Assembly (NCBI RefSeq): GCF_045635475.1
Contig: NZ_JBJGXI010000023.1
Span: forward strand, 1-64,000
Reading direction: 5' to 3'
DNA: 64,000 bases
Origin: JBJGXI01 sp045635475
GTDB taxonomy: Bacteria > Bacillota > Bacilli > Bacillales > Amphibacillaceae
In this document: positions 8,777 to 17,408 of the stretch, piece after piece
Layout: each line of letters starts with the position of its first letter
Numbering within the stretch: the first letter of the stretch is position 1
Position numbers and translations under genes: made by a program
The notes under the pieces: generated by a model
What the model was told of the DNA's origin: nothing
Database searches by the model: none
The model's input: the letters and a program-made list of their open reading frames with translations, nothing else

Positions 8777-8789
8777 GTAATCCGTTACA
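8776..8789. promoter_or_regulatory. Operator for the local LacI-type regulator (isomerase side)
   Basis: TGTAATCCGTTACA, an inverted repeat (TGTAA-N4-TTACA) starting five bases downstream of the minus-strand -10 box. The same pattern occurs at 8905-8918 next to the regulator's own promoter, so both directions should be repressed by the same protein. Confidence 0.65.
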
Positions 8790-8793
8790 TACA

Positions 8794-8822
8794 ATCATAA
8801 ATAAAATATGAAATAAAATCAA
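8794..8822 (-). promoter_or_regulatory. Promoter of the isomerase gene
   Basis: On the minus strand TTGATT, 17-base spacer, TATGAT. A sigma-A type promoter with an operator immediately downstream. Confidence 0.6.
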
Positions 8823-8846
8823 TGATTATACATTGGATTATAATTA

Positions 8847-8860
8847 AATAAGCGTTTTCA
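8847..8860 (-). promoter_or_regulatory. cre-like site, regulator side
   Basis: TGAAAACGCTTATT on the minus strand, ten bases upstream of the -35 box of the LacI gene. It is the mirror image of the site at 8763-8776 and has one or two mismatches to the CcpA consensus. Confidence 0.4.
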
Positions 8861-8869
8861 AATTACCAG

Positions 8870-8898
8870 TTGACAAATAAAAGCGCAATAACTATAAT
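8870..8898 (+). promoter_or_regulatory. Promoter of the LacI gene and sugar operon
   Basis: Consensus sigma-A promoter: TTGACA, exactly 17 bases, TATAAT. The perfect palindrome at 8905-8918 follows, covering the expected start of transcription. Confidence 0.85.
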
Positions 8899-8904
8899 TG
8901 GAAT

Positions 8905-8918
8905 TGTAATCGATTACA
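8905..8918. promoter_or_regulatory. Operator for the local LacI-type regulator (own promoter)
   Basis: Perfect 14-base palindrome TGTAATCGATTACA placed at the transcription start of the LacI gene, which suggests autorepression. Matches the site at 8776-8789. Confidence 0.75.
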
Positions 8919-8962
8919 GATTAATTCAACAGCCTAAACATTCGTTGGAAGAAGGAAACTTC

Positions 8963-9952
8963 ATGGCAAATATACAACAGGTTGCGCACAAAGCTGGTGT
9001 TTCCGTTGCAACGGTTTCAAGAGTTCTAAATAGCAATGCAACAGTTTCACCGAAAACCCGCATTAAAGTTGAAACCGCAATTAAGGAATTAAACTATGAA
9101 CCTAGTATGCTAGGTCGGAATTTACGAAATTCGGAAAGCCGTTTGTTGCTCGTATTAATTCCGAGTATTGCAAATCCATTTTATACGGAAATCATTAATG
9201 GGATCGAAAATACGGCGATTAGTAACAAATACAACATTCTTTTATGTGAGACAGATTCAAACCCGCAGCGAGAAAATATTTATTTTAATATGGTGAAAAA
9301 CAAGCTAGCGGATGGGATCATTTCCATGGATCCAGCAGTAAATATGCAAAAGCTGAATGAACTAGCTGAACAATATCCAATCGTTCAATGTAGTGAATAC
9401 ACAGAAGGTGGCTGTATTCCTTATGTGACGATTAATAACGAGCTTGCGGCTTACAATGCAGTCAAACACTTGATCAAGATAGGGCATCAAAAAATTGCAC
9501 TGATTAATTCAGATGAGAAGTTCTTATATGCTCGTCAGCGCCGACAAGGTTATGAGAAAGCGTTAAAAGAGTTTCAACTACCTATCAATAAAGATTTTAT
9601 TTGCCATACCGAGCAATTGGAATTTGAATATGGCATTCAATCAATGAGAAGGCTTCTGAAATTAAAGGAACGACCAACAGCTGTGTTTGCTGTCTCGGAT
9701 ACGTTGGCAATCGGCGTATTAAAAGAGATAAACGCAAATGGATTAAGTGTACCAGAGGATATTGCTGTTGTAGGGTTTGATAAGATCACTTTTTCGAACA
9801 TGACAAACCCAACATTAACTACGATTGCACAACCCATGTACAAAATGGGAATTACGGCTGCAAATATGTTAATTAACAGCATTAAAGGAAATGAAGTGGA
9901 AAGCATTTTATTAGATCATGAATTAGTAATTCGTGAATCAACAATGGGGTAA
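8963..9952 (+). CDS. LacI family transcriptional regulator
   Basis: A 329-residue repressor. The N-terminal helix-turn-helix is VAHKAGVSVATVSRVLNSN, followed by the hinge and a periplasmic-binding-protein-like sugar domain (PSIANPFYTEIINGIE, VVGFDKITFSN). A longer frame runs back to TTG 8870, but that codon is part of the -35 box; ATG 8963 has GAAGGAAAC just upstream and gives the normal family length. It likely senses the substrate of the downstream ABC importer and controls both its own operon and the divergent isomerase through the two TGTAA-N4-TTACA sites. Confidence 0.93.
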   Translation: MANIQQVAHKAGVSVATVSRVLNSNATVSPKTRIKVETAIKELNYEPSMLGRNLRNSESRLLLVLIPSIANPFYTEIINGIENTAISNKYNILLCETDSNPQRENIYFNMVKNKLADGIISMDPAVNMQKLNELAEQYPIVQCSEYTEGGCIPYVTINNELAAYNAVKHLIKIGHQKIALINSDEKFLYARQRRQGYEKALKEFQLPINKDFICHTEQLEFEYGIQSMRRLLKLKERPTAVFAVSDTLAIGVLKEINANGLSVPEDIAVVGFDKITFSNMTNPTLTTIAQPMYKMGITAANMLINSIKGNEVESILLDHELVIRESTMG

Positions 9953-9956
9953 CCGA

Positions 9957-10013
9957 CTGAGACTAGCGAACCGACATTGAAACCTATTTTAATGCCGGTC
10001 AGTTAGCCTCAGG
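9957..10013 (+). promoter_or_regulatory. Long imperfect hairpin between regulator and importer
   Basis: About 26-base arms (CTGAGACTAGCG... pairing with ...AGTTAGCCTCAG) with several mismatches and no U-tract. It may end part of the regulator transcript or protect the importer mRNA; the role is inferred. Confidence 0.4.
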
Positions 10014-10014
10014 T

Positions 10015-10028
10015 TGAAAACGGTTACC
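10015..10028 (+). promoter_or_regulatory. Candidate cre site before the binding-protein gene
   Basis: TGAAAACGGTTACC fits the CcpA box TGWNANCGNTNWCA at all but the last base, 45 bases before the binding-protein start. It suggests glucose repression of the importer. Confidence 0.5.
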
Positions 10029-10072
10029 CGGGGTTAATTAATCTTATTCCAAAATAAGGGGGAAAATTAAGG

Positions 10073-11020
10073 ATGAAACGTTTCTTATCTTTATTATTAG
10101 TAGGTATTTTTGCAGTAGGTGTTGTGGGTTGTTCAAACGGTGGATCGGATGATGAAGTTGTATTAGGTCTAGCATTGCCCTCAGCAACACATGGTTGGAT
10201 GGGTGCATTAATCCAAAACGCTGAAAATGAGGCAAAGGCACTTGTTGAAGCAGGTACGATTGACGATTATGTATTTACAACAGCTGACAGTACAGCAGAC
10301 CAAGCGAACAATGTTGATGATTTAATTGCACAAGGTGTAGATGCTATTGTTATGCTACCAATCGAATCGGAAGCATTATCTCCAGCAGGTCAAAAAATTG
10401 CAGATGAAGGTATTCCACTTGTAATTGTTGACCGTGAGCTTACGAATGACGCTGCAACAGTCGTAGTTAAAGGGGATAACACAGGAATTGGTACGAACGC
10501 AGGGGAATATTTTGTTGAGCAATTAGGTGGAAGTGGTAAAGTAGTAGAAATCGCAGGGCCACCAAGCTCAGTTACAAATCAACGTAGTGAAGGTTTCCGT
10601 GAGGCTATTGAAGGTTCAGACATTGAAATCATCGCTTCTCAGAATGGTGAATTTTCAACAGAAACTTCTTTACAAGTAATGGAAAACGTTTTAACAGCGC
10701 AATCTGAAATTGACGCCGTTTATACACAAGATGATGGAATGGCACTAGGTGTTATCCAAGCAATTAAAGAAGCTAACCGTACTGACATTCAGTTCGTAAC
10801 GGGTGCTGGCGGTAGTAAAGAAGTTTATGAAATCATTCAAGAAGATGGTGTAATTAAAGCAACTTTCTTGTATTCGCCATTAATGGTTATCGATGCTGTA
10901 GAAATTGGGGCAGATTTAGCTAATGGTGAAGAAGCAGAAAATGAAATGGTAGTTATTCCAGCTGAACCAATTACAATGGATAACGTTGAAGATCATTACG
11001 ATCCAGAAGCAGCATTTTAA
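10073..11020 (+). CDS. Ribose-type ABC transporter, sugar-binding lipoprotein
   Basis: A 315-residue type I periplasmic-binding-fold lipoprotein. The signal peptide ends in VVGC (Cys20). The mature part has the family pattern of two domains with GVDAIVMLPIESEALSPAG and VVKGDNTGIGTNAGEYF, and EAFxxA-like turns. It captures a monosaccharide or polyol outside the cell for the permease/ATPase encoded next. The substrate is unknown; the IolE-like isomerase and Gfo/Idh dehydrogenase nearby suggest a sugar or inositol-type compound. Start ATG follows AAGGGGGAAAA. Strong hairpins after it probably let it be made in excess over the membrane parts. Confidence 0.9.
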   Translation: MKRFLSLLLVGIFAVGVVGCSNGGSDDEVVLGLALPSATHGWMGALIQNAENEAKALVEAGTIDDYVFTTADSTADQANNVDDLIAQGVDAIVMLPIESEALSPAGQKIADEGIPLVIVDRELTNDAATVVVKGDNTGIGTNAGEYFVEQLGGSGKVVEIAGPPSSVTNQRSEGFREAIEGSDIEIIASQNGEFSTETSLQVMENVLTAQSEIDAVYTQDDGMALGVIQAIKEANRTDIQFVTGAGGSKEVYEIIQEDGVIKATFLYSPLMVIDAVEIGADLANGEEAENEMVVIPAEPITMDNVEDHYDPEAAF

Positions 11021-11038
11021 AATAAGGATGTTACAAAG

Positions 11039-11132
11039 AAATACGATAGGTGCTAAGCATTTATCGTATTTCCGACTTTGACTATACTATATGTGCAGTG
11101 GTGCTCTCACCTTCTTTAACAGAGGTGAGAGC
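11039..11132 (+). promoter_or_regulatory. Two intercistronic hairpins
   Basis: Perfect 10-base stem AAATACGATA/TATCGTATTT (11039-11071), then a perfect 11-base stem TGCTCTCACCT/AGGTGAGAGCA (11102-11132), neither with a good U-tract. Such hairpins after a binding-protein gene commonly stabilise the upstream mRNA or partly stop transcription. Confidence 0.55.
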
Positions 11133-11170
11133 AAACTGTTGCTTATCATTTATTAAGGGGGTAGAAATCA

Positions 11171-12685
11171 ATGGAGCAAGATATCATTTTGGATATGAAT
11201 GGTATAAAAAAATCCTTTAATCAAGTTGAGGTGCTACATGGTGTGCACTTAACATTGAAAAAAGGTGAAATTCATGCATTGCTTGGAGAAAATGGAGCTG
11301 GAAAATCAACCCTCATGAACATCTTAGGAGGTGTACACCAGCCTGACGATGGCCAAATTAAGCTGAATGGCGAGACAATAAAAATGGAAAACCCCCGCAT
11401 ATCACAGGAACAAGGCGTTAGTTTTATTCACCAAGAGCTCAATGTTGTCACAGATCTGACTATCTATGAAAATATGTTTCTCGGCTCAGAAATCCGCACT
11501 AAATGGGGATTTCTTGACGTAAAGGAAATGTGCAGACAAACGAGTGATGTCCTAGCCAAGCTAGGTATGAATGTTGATCCAAAGACGCTTGTTAGTGAAT
11601 TAGAAGCATCTTTTAAACAAATGATTGAAATCGCAAAAGCACTCTTGAGAGATTCGAAAATTATCATCATGGATGAACCGACAACTTCTTTAACGGACAA
11701 TGAAGTAGAGCGACTGTTTGATATTATGCGATCGTTAAAAGATTCCGGAGTATCTATCATTTATATTTCTCATAAATTAAAAGAAATTCAAGCTGTATGT
11801 GACCGATATACCGTATTGCGGGATGGACATTTTATTGAAAATGGAAATATGAAAGACACAGATTTAGCTAAAATAGCACAGTTAATGGTAGGGAAGTCTG
11901 TTTCAACAGCTGCGTTTTATCATAAAGGCGATAAAGGAGAACCTGTGTTAGCAGTGAAAAACTTAACATCTGATGGTCTCTTTAAAAATATTAATTTTTC
12001 AATAGCAAAAGGTGAAGTAGTTGGTTTTACAGGGCTAGCTGGAGACGGTAGAACCGAACTATTTGAGAGTATTTTTGGATTCCGAAAAAAATACAGGGGT
12101 GTCATTGAAGTGAATGGGCAGCCTGTCAAAATAAATCATCCGCAGAAGGCAGTAAAAGCCGGTATTGGTCTTTTACCAAAAAACCGAAAAGAAAATGCCA
12201 TCATCAAAGATTTAAATGTGATCGAAAATATGAGTCTATCATCCATGGGCCACTTTGAGAAACAAGGATTAATTAGCTCTAAAAGTGAGCAAGCGAAATT
12301 TCAGCATTATAAGGACCAATTAAACATAAAAGTACATGATCCAAAGGTAACGATTGATTCACTTAGTGGTGGGAATCAACAAAAAGTTGTTATTGCTAAA
12401 TGGTTAGAAGTAAATAGTGACGTGATAATTTTTGATAACCCAACACAAGGAATTGATGTTGGCGCGAAAAATGAAATATATCAACATATCATGAGTTTAG
12501 CTGAACAAGGTAAAGCAATTATCATTCTTTCTTCTGAAGCACCTGAAGTACTTCGTGTGTGTGAAAAAATAAATATTATGTTTCATGGGGAAATAACAGG
12601 CCGATTTAACCGAGAAGATTTAACGGAAGAAATAATAATGGAATATGCTACTGGTGCAAAAAGGGAGGCAGAAAACGTTGGCTAA
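11171..12685 (+). CDS. Ribose-type sugar ABC transporter, double ATP-binding subunit
   Basis: A 504-residue protein with two ABC ATPase halves, as in RbsA/MglA. Half one has Walker A GENGAGKST (39-47), a degenerate signature (LEASFKQMIEIAK) and Walker B IIIMDEPTTSL. Half two has the usual degenerate Walker A (GDGRTE), a proper signature LSGGNQQKVVIAKWL and VIIFDNPTQGIDVG. It powers import with the permease that overlaps its 3' end by 8 bases. Ribosome-binding site GGGGG precedes the ATG. Confidence 0.93.
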   Translation: MEQDIILDMNGIKKSFNQVEVLHGVHLTLKKGEIHALLGENGAGKSTLMNILGGVHQPDDGQIKLNGETIKMENPRISQEQGVSFIHQELNVVTDLTIYENMFLGSEIRTKWGFLDVKEMCRQTSDVLAKLGMNVDPKTLVSELEASFKQMIEIAKALLRDSKIIIMDEPTTSLTDNEVERLFDIMRSLKDSGVSIIYISHKLKEIQAVCDRYTVLRDGHFIENGNMKDTDLAKIAQLMVGKSVSTAAFYHKGDKGEPVLAVKNLTSDGLFKNINFSIAKGEVVGFTGLAGDGRTELFESIFGFRKKYRGVIEVNGQPVKINHPQKAVKAGIGLLPKNRKENAIIKDLNVIENMSLSSMGHFEKQGLISSKSEQAKFQHYKDQLNIKVHDPKVTIDSLSGGNQQKVVIAKWLEVNSDVIIFDNPTQGIDVGAKNEIYQHIMSLAEQGKAIIILSSEAPEVLRVCEKINIMFHGEITGRFNREDLTEEIIMEYATGAKREAENVG

Positions 12686-13646
12686 TTTACAAACAAATGA
12701 AAATCAAACAACAAAACGAGGATTCAATCTAAAATGGATTTGGAGTGACTATAGTGTCATTATTGCTTTCGTAATTATTTTTATCGTAGCAGCACTGATG
12801 AATGATCGCTTCCTGTATCCACAAAACCTCATAAATATTTTTATGCAAGTATCTACGATAGGAATTATTGCACTAGGGATGACCGTCGTCATGGTATCAG
12901 GTGGTATTGACCTTTCAGTTGGTTCAGTGCTTGCTATGGTAGGTGTATTTTCTGTGCTTTCCTTAAATGCATCGGGAAGTATATTCGTAGGATTATTAAC
13001 AGCTTTAGCAGTCGGTGCGGTAGTAGGTTTAATGAACGGTCTACTAGTAGCAAAAGGGAAAATAGCATCCTTTATCGCGACCCTCGGGATGATGGCAGCC
13101 GCCCGTTCGATTGCCTTATATACCGCTGATGGAGGTAGTATTTCTGGGGATGTCCAAGGGTTCACGAACATCGCAAATACAGAATTAGGTATGATCGATT
13201 TACCTATCATAATTTTCTTGTTTTTAACGTTTGCGATGTATATTCTCATGCAAAAAACAAGATTTGGGCGATATGTATATGCATTAGGAAGTAATGAAAA
13301 AGCGGCGCTGTTATCGGCGATTCGTGTGGATCGAATTAAAATAGGCGTATACACGCTTTGTGGTTTTATGGTTGGTATTGCAGCATTAATTGAGACCTCA
13401 CGTTTAAATTCTATTTCCTCATCCAGCTCTGGTAATTTATATGAGCTTGACGCGATAGCTGCTGTTATTATTGGCGGTACGCGCATGACAGGTGGTAAAG
13501 GGAAAATAGTTGGAACGTTCTTTGGGGTATTATTATTGGGTGTTTTAAATAACATGATGAACTTAATGAATATTTCTCCCCACTTACAAGGCTTAGTAAA
13601 GGGACTAATCATTGTTATCGCAGTATTATTCCAAAAAAGAGATTAG
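12678..13646 (+). CDS. Ribose-type sugar ABC transporter permease
   Basis: About 322 residues with eight to ten membrane segments, RbsC family. The motif GMTVVMVSGGIDLSVGSVLAM and the region AVIIGGTRMTGGKGKIVGTFFGVLLLGVLNNMMNL are diagnostic. I place the start at TTG 12678, eight bases after AGGGAGGC and overlapping the ATPase gene end (TAA 12683-12685), typical of translational coupling; the open frame itself reaches back to 12645. Confidence 0.9.
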   Translation: MANLQTNENQTTKRGFNLKWIWSDYSVIIAFVIIFIVAALMNDRFLYPQNLINIFMQVSTIGIIALGMTVVMVSGGIDLSVGSVLAMVGVFSVLSLNASGSIFVGLLTALAVGAVVGLMNGLLVAKGKIASFIATLGMMAAARSIALYTADGGSISGDVQGFTNIANTELGMIDLPIIIFLFLTFAMYILMQKTRFGRYVYALGSNEKAALLSAIRVDRIKIGVYTLCGFMVGIAALIETSRLNSISSSSSGNLYELDAIAAVIIGGTRMTGGKGKIVGTFFGVLLLGVLNNMMNLMNISPHLQGLVKGLIIVIAVLFQKRD

Positions 13647-13658
13647 GGAGGAGATCTT

Positions 13659-14672
13659 GTGAAGAACATCAATGTTGGCATTATCGGATGTGGTTCTATA
13701 ACCAAATTCCGCCATGCTCCAGAATATAAAGCAAATCCTTATGTAGATGAGATCGTTTTCTTTGATCGTAATTTTGAAAGAGCAAAACAACTTGCCGCAG
13801 AGTTTGGTGGTCGTGCAGTGGAAACAGTGGAAGAGCTGTACAACGATCCAACGATTGTAGCAATTAGTGACTGTTCATCCAATGAAACGCATCATATCAA
13901 TTCTACCAATGCATTGTTAAACGGCAAGCACGTGCTTTGTGAAAAGCCGTTAGCAGTAAGCATTGCATATGCAGAAGAGATACTAGAAGCACAACGTAAA
14001 TCAGGTAAAAAATTAATGGTTGATCATAATCAACGGTTAACAAAAGCACATAAAAAAGCAAAAGAGCTTATCGATAAAAAAGAATTAGGTGAAGTGTTAA
14101 CCTTTAAAACCTCCTTTGGACACCAAGGGCCTGAAAGCTGGGGAGTAGACAAATCAAATGCGACATGGTTCTTTAAAAAAGAACGTTCCCATTCAGGAGT
14201 TGCTGGAGATCTCGGCATTCATAAAATAGATCTTATTCATTATTTATTAAGTGATGAGGTAGAAGATGTGCATGCCTTCCATGGGGCACTGGATAAGGTT
14301 GATGAAAATGGCCAACCAATTGAAGTATGTGATAATGTTGTTTGCGCACTAAAGACAAAAAAAGGTCGCATAGGAACAGCATCTTTTTCATGGACGTATT
14401 ATGGTGCGGAAGATAATACAACGACGATTTATTGTCAATATGGCATAATCAAAATCTACCATCATCCAGAAGATCAACTTATCGTCGAAATGAAAGACGG
14501 CACAGTGATTAAATACCAATTAGAGCCAATCCAAACGAACGATAATCAAACCAACACAGGCGTGATTGATGCATTTGTTGAAGCGATTATTCAGGATAAA
14601 GACCCGATCGTTACAGGTAAAGATGCACTTGTTTCTTTGAAGGTTATTGAGAAGATGTTGGTAAGTAGCTGA
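13659..14672 (+). CDS. Gfo/Idh/MocA family oxidoreductase
   Basis: A 337-residue NAD(P)-dependent dehydrogenase. The N-terminal Rossmann fold shows GIIGCGSITKFRHAPEY, the signature EKP occurs in CEKPLAVS, and GDLGIHKIDL carries the catalytic-region aspartate and histidine of the family. It is the last gene of the sugar operon (12 bases after the permease, GTG start after GGGAGGAG), ahead of a strong terminator. It probably oxidises the imported sugar or polyol, with the divergent isomerase acting before or after it; substrate unknown. Confidence 0.9.
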   Translation: MKNINVGIIGCGSITKFRHAPEYKANPYVDEIVFFDRNFERAKQLAAEFGGRAVETVEELYNDPTIVAISDCSSNETHHINSTNALLNGKHVLCEKPLAVSIAYAEEILEAQRKSGKKLMVDHNQRLTKAHKKAKELIDKKELGEVLTFKTSFGHQGPESWGVDKSNATWFFKKERSHSGVAGDLGIHKIDLIHYLLSDEVEDVHAFHGALDKVDENGQPIEVCDNVVCALKTKKGRIGTASFSWTYYGAEDNTTTIYCQYGIIKIYHHPEDQLIVEMKDGTVIKYQLEPIQTNDNQTNTGVIDAFVEAIIQDKDPIVTGKDALVSLKVIEKMLVSS

Positions 14673-14690
14673 CTATAATGGGAATACAAG

Positions 14691-14716
14691 ACACTTGGAT
14701 GTATCCAAGTGTTTTG
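14691..14716 (+). terminator. Terminator of the sugar operon
   Basis: Perfect stem ACACTTGGAT / ATCCAAGTGT with loop GT, followed by TTTGTTGG, nineteen bases after the dehydrogenase stop. Confidence 0.85.
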
Positions 14717-14774
14717 TTGGTTATAAATTCGAAAGGTGTTATCGCTGAAAGTTCAATGAGCATATGAACCAGTT

Positions 14775-15290
14775 CTATCTTAACTCTGCCTCGATCGTTG
14801 TAAATATCCGCGTATATACATCTCTTACATTCGTTTCATTTTCTGTATCATTGTATAAGCCGTATCCCCAAGTATTAAATCCATCATCTTGACTGATAAT
14901 GCCTGTTGCATACGTTTGATCAACGTTAAAAGTAGACTCTTTATAGGTCAAATCATCCAGTATAAATGGGAGGTATGCTTGCGTGGATTGAATAAAGAAA
15001 ACAGGTATGTCTAATTGTTTATATACGTGTGCATATTGATTTTCTCCTGCTTGTTCCAGATATTCCTTCATAATGAAAATCGCATCATGATCAGTAGGGG
15101 TAGTTGATTTTAATTTATCAAAAGTTATTCTTTGGAAATTGACATTCTGTTCTCTAACATCAGGTGATTCACCTATTACACCAATGTCCAAGAATTTTCC
15201 TTTGTAAATTGGAGAGTCAACCTCATCTTTAGAGTTACATCCTAGTAAAAACACTAATAAAATGAGACCTAAAAGCAATTTTCTAACCAT
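14775..15290 (-). CDS. Putative lipoprotein of unknown function
   Basis: A 171-residue secreted lipoprotein: signal peptide with lipobox LLGC (Cys18), then a soluble domain without a family I recognise (GKFLDIGVIGESPDVREQN, DHDAIFIMKEYLEQA, FNTWGYGLYND). The alternating strand and helix pattern looks like a small Rossmann-like or periplasmic-binding fragment, but this is a guess. Monocistronic, converging on the sugar operon. Confidence 0.75.
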   Translation of the reverse strand: MVRKLLLGLILLVFLLGCNSKDEVDSPIYKGKFLDIGVIGESPDVREQNVNFQRITFDKLKSTTPTDHDAIFIMKEYLEQAGENQYAHVYKQLDIPVFFIQSTQAYLPFILDDLTYKESTFNVDQTYATGIISQDDGFNTWGYGLYNDTENETNVRDVYTRIFTTIEAELR

Positions 15291-15478
15291 TATTGGTACC
15301 CTCCCATTTTTCCTAATAAGCTAATGTTAACATAATATTCCAGCTGTTGTCTGGAATATTTCCAATTTATTAGAGGGTGCACCCACGCTCTTAGCGCTGA
15401 TTTAAAAGCTGAGGGTGTTGCTATTTTCCTCAATAATCTATAATATAGCTCTAATAATTACAGTCAGGGGGAAGCGTC

Positions 15479-16513
15479 ATGAAACTAATAAAACCAAATA
15501 AACTACAACCTGGAGATAAAGTAGCAACAATTAGTTTATCTTGGGGTGGTGCTGGGGATGAGCAGATACGCTGGCGATATGAGGTTGGTAAACAACGGCT
15601 GCAATCTGAATTTGGTTTGCAAGTAGTCGAAATGCCACATACGCTTAGTGGATCAGATTTCCTGTATGATCATCCTGAAAAAAGAGCGGAGGATCTAATG
15701 CTCGCATTTAAGGATCCATCGATTAAAGCAATTTTTTCGTGTATTGGTGGTAACGAGAGCGTAAGATTATTGCCGTACATAGATTATCAAGTAATTCGAG
15801 ATAACCCAAAGATTTTTGTCGGGTATTCGGATAGTACCGTCACGCATTTTATTTGCTTAAAAGCAGGAATTTCGAGTTTTTATGGCCCATCTATCTTAGC
15901 CGAATTTGCGGAGAATGTAAGCATGTTTGACTATACGAAGCAGTCTGTTCGCAACGTGTTATTCCAGTCTGATCCTATTGGCAGCATTGAACCTTCACCG
16001 GTGTGGACGAGCCAATTTTTAGCTTGGGAACAAAAGAACAAAGCGACCCAAAGGACTGTTAATGAAAATACCGATTATGAATTGTTACAAGGAAAAGGTG
16101 TTGTGCAGGGAAGCTTAATCGGTGGTTGTATTGAAGTGCTGGAAATGTTGAAGGGCACCGAGGTGTGGCCACCACTTGAAACATGGGAGAACAGTATTCT
16201 GTTTTTCGAAACATCGGAAGAAAAGACTGATCCATCTTATGTAGAGTATTGGCTGCGTAATTATGGTTCAATAGGTATTTTACAAAAAGCAAAAGCAATC
16301 ATTTTTGGAAAACCATATGATAATCAATATTATCAGGAATATAAAAACGTAATCGTGAAAGTTGTAAGAGATGAGTTAAAGCTAGATATTCCTATTATGT
16401 TCAATATGAGCTTCGGCCATACAGCTCCAATGTTCACCATTCCCTATGGTGCGATGGCTGAAATTGAATGCGAAGATAAAGCGTTTCGTATATTAGAATC
16501 CGGAGTAGTGTAA
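15479..16513 (+). CDS. S66 family serine peptidase (LD-carboxypeptidase / MccF-like)
   Basis: A 344-residue S66 peptidase. The nucleophile is Ser117 in VGYSDSTVTH; a glutamate in GCIEVLEML and a histidine in SFGHTAPMF complete the Ser-Glu-His set. Length and the N-terminal GDKVATISLSWGG fit the MccF branch, which hydrolyses microcin-C-like aminoacyl nucleotides, more than the muropeptide LD-carboxypeptidases, but the assignment between them is uncertain. Cytoplasmic, monocistronic. Start ATG follows GGGGGAAGCG. Confidence 0.87.
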   Translation: MKLIKPNKLQPGDKVATISLSWGGAGDEQIRWRYEVGKQRLQSEFGLQVVEMPHTLSGSDFLYDHPEKRAEDLMLAFKDPSIKAIFSCIGGNESVRLLPYIDYQVIRDNPKIFVGYSDSTVTHFICLKAGISSFYGPSILAEFAENVSMFDYTKQSVRNVLFQSDPIGSIEPSPVWTSQFLAWEQKNKATQRTVNENTDYELLQGKGVVQGSLIGGCIEVLEMLKGTEVWPPLETWENSILFFETSEEKTDPSYVEYWLRNYGSIGILQKAKAIIFGKPYDNQYYQEYKNVIVKVVRDELKLDIPIMFNMSFGHTAPMFTIPYGAMAEIECEDKAFRILESGVV

Positions 16514-16622
16514 TAAACTTTACGGAAAATTCACCTGTTAAATGAGGTGGATTTTTCTTTACATAAATGTGCCTGCTGAGGAGATTATAGAAGTGAATCT
16601 GAATTATGAGGAGGATTTCACA

Positions 16623-17249
16623 TTGCCAAATCAAAACCAAATGCAAGGTAATCAAATGCCACAAAATATGCCAACAAATCAAATCAGTCATAATCATGGT
16701 GCACATGAACTGCTTGACTCTCATGAGTTAATCGGTGGTATGATCGGAATGCTTGAACAGTATCAACTTTATGATCAACATATCCAAGATCAGGAGTTAA
16801 AGGATATTCTAAACCGTCAATCATCATTTGCTACACAAATGTACAATACGATTGTAGAAAGTTTCCAAACTGGTCAAGATCCATCAACACCAACACAGCA
16901 ATATAAAATGAAGCAAAGCAATGAAGTAACGTATGGTTTACAAGCGGGCCAGCCGAAAAAACCGAAGCAGTCGGTTAATGAATTAACGGATGAATGCTAT
17001 TCTTCATTCATGCTTTGCCAAACGAAATCCATTGCTTCAGCACTTACGATGGCTGGGGTAGAGATGAACAATCCGGTATTACGCCGCATTATAGCGGATA
17101 GTGTACCAAACATGATTGAAATGAGTTATGAGCTGTTCTTGTACCAAAACAAAAATGGTTACTACCAAGTACCACAGTTAAATCAACAAGATATGAACAT
17201 TATGCTGCAAGCTTATACAAAAGCACCACAAGGCAATATGCCACACTAA
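16623..17249 (+). CDS. Spore coat protein, CotF-like
   Basis: About 208 residues. A Gln/Asn/Met-rich N-terminus (PNQNQMQGNQMPQN) is followed by a helical ferritin-like coat domain (ELIGGMIGMLEQYQLY, QDQELKDIL, DECYSSFMLCQTKSIASAL). CotF-family proteins sit in the spore coat and are made late in the mother cell. TTG 16623 is chosen because GAGGAGG (16609-16615) precedes it by about eight bases; an open frame extends to 16542 but has no ribosome-binding site there. A repeat element follows directly. Confidence 0.85.
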   Translation: MPNQNQMQGNQMPQNMPTNQISHNHGAHELLDSHELIGGMIGMLEQYQLYDQHIQDQELKDILNRQSSFATQMYNTIVESFQTGQDPSTPTQQYKMKQSNEVTYGLQAGQPKKPKQSVNELTDECYSSFMLCQTKSIASALTMAGVEMNNPVLRRIIADSVPNMIEMSYELFLYQNKNGYYQVPQLNQQDMNIMLQAYTKAPQGNMPH

Positions 17250-17372
17250 GAAAAGCGCAGAGCGCCGCTTAGAAACGTAGCGACTGGAGCGAATCGATGA
17301 TGACTTATCGTAAGGCGATTCGTGAAGTCGCCTAGTTTCTGGCGCTCGGAGCTAGACACTTGTACAAATTTA
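17250..17372. repeat. GCGC-type interspersed repeat, copy 1
   Basis: Begins AAGAAAAGCGCAGAGCGCCG and ends GGCGCTCGGAGCTAGAC plus TTGTACAAATTT; the ends can pair (GAGCGCC/GGCGCTC). Inside are AAACGTAGCGACTGGAGCG and GACTTATCGTAAGGCG. Inverted copies lie at 61605-61825 and 63555-63732. Confidence 0.75.
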
Positions 17373-17377
17373 TGGGA

Positions 17378-17408
17378 GCCTGCTCGGGTAGTTGAGCAGG
17401 CTTCTCTT
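17378..17408. terminator. Terminator between CotF-like and LysM genes
   Basis: Stem GCCTGCTC / GAGCAGGC with loop GGGTAGTT and TTCTCTTT after it; it lies directly at the 3' end of the minus-strand LysM gene and can serve both directions. Confidence 0.65.

Noticed and set aside
8870..8962. Extended N-terminus of the LacI regulator from TTG 8870
   Set aside because: TTG 8870 is part of the TTGACA -35 box and the region contains the -10 box and operator; ATG 8963 has a proper ribosome-binding site.
12749..13612. 287-codon minus-strand frame opposite the sugar permease
   Set aside because: Antisense shadow of a hydrophobic coding region; no ribosome-binding site or family resemblance.
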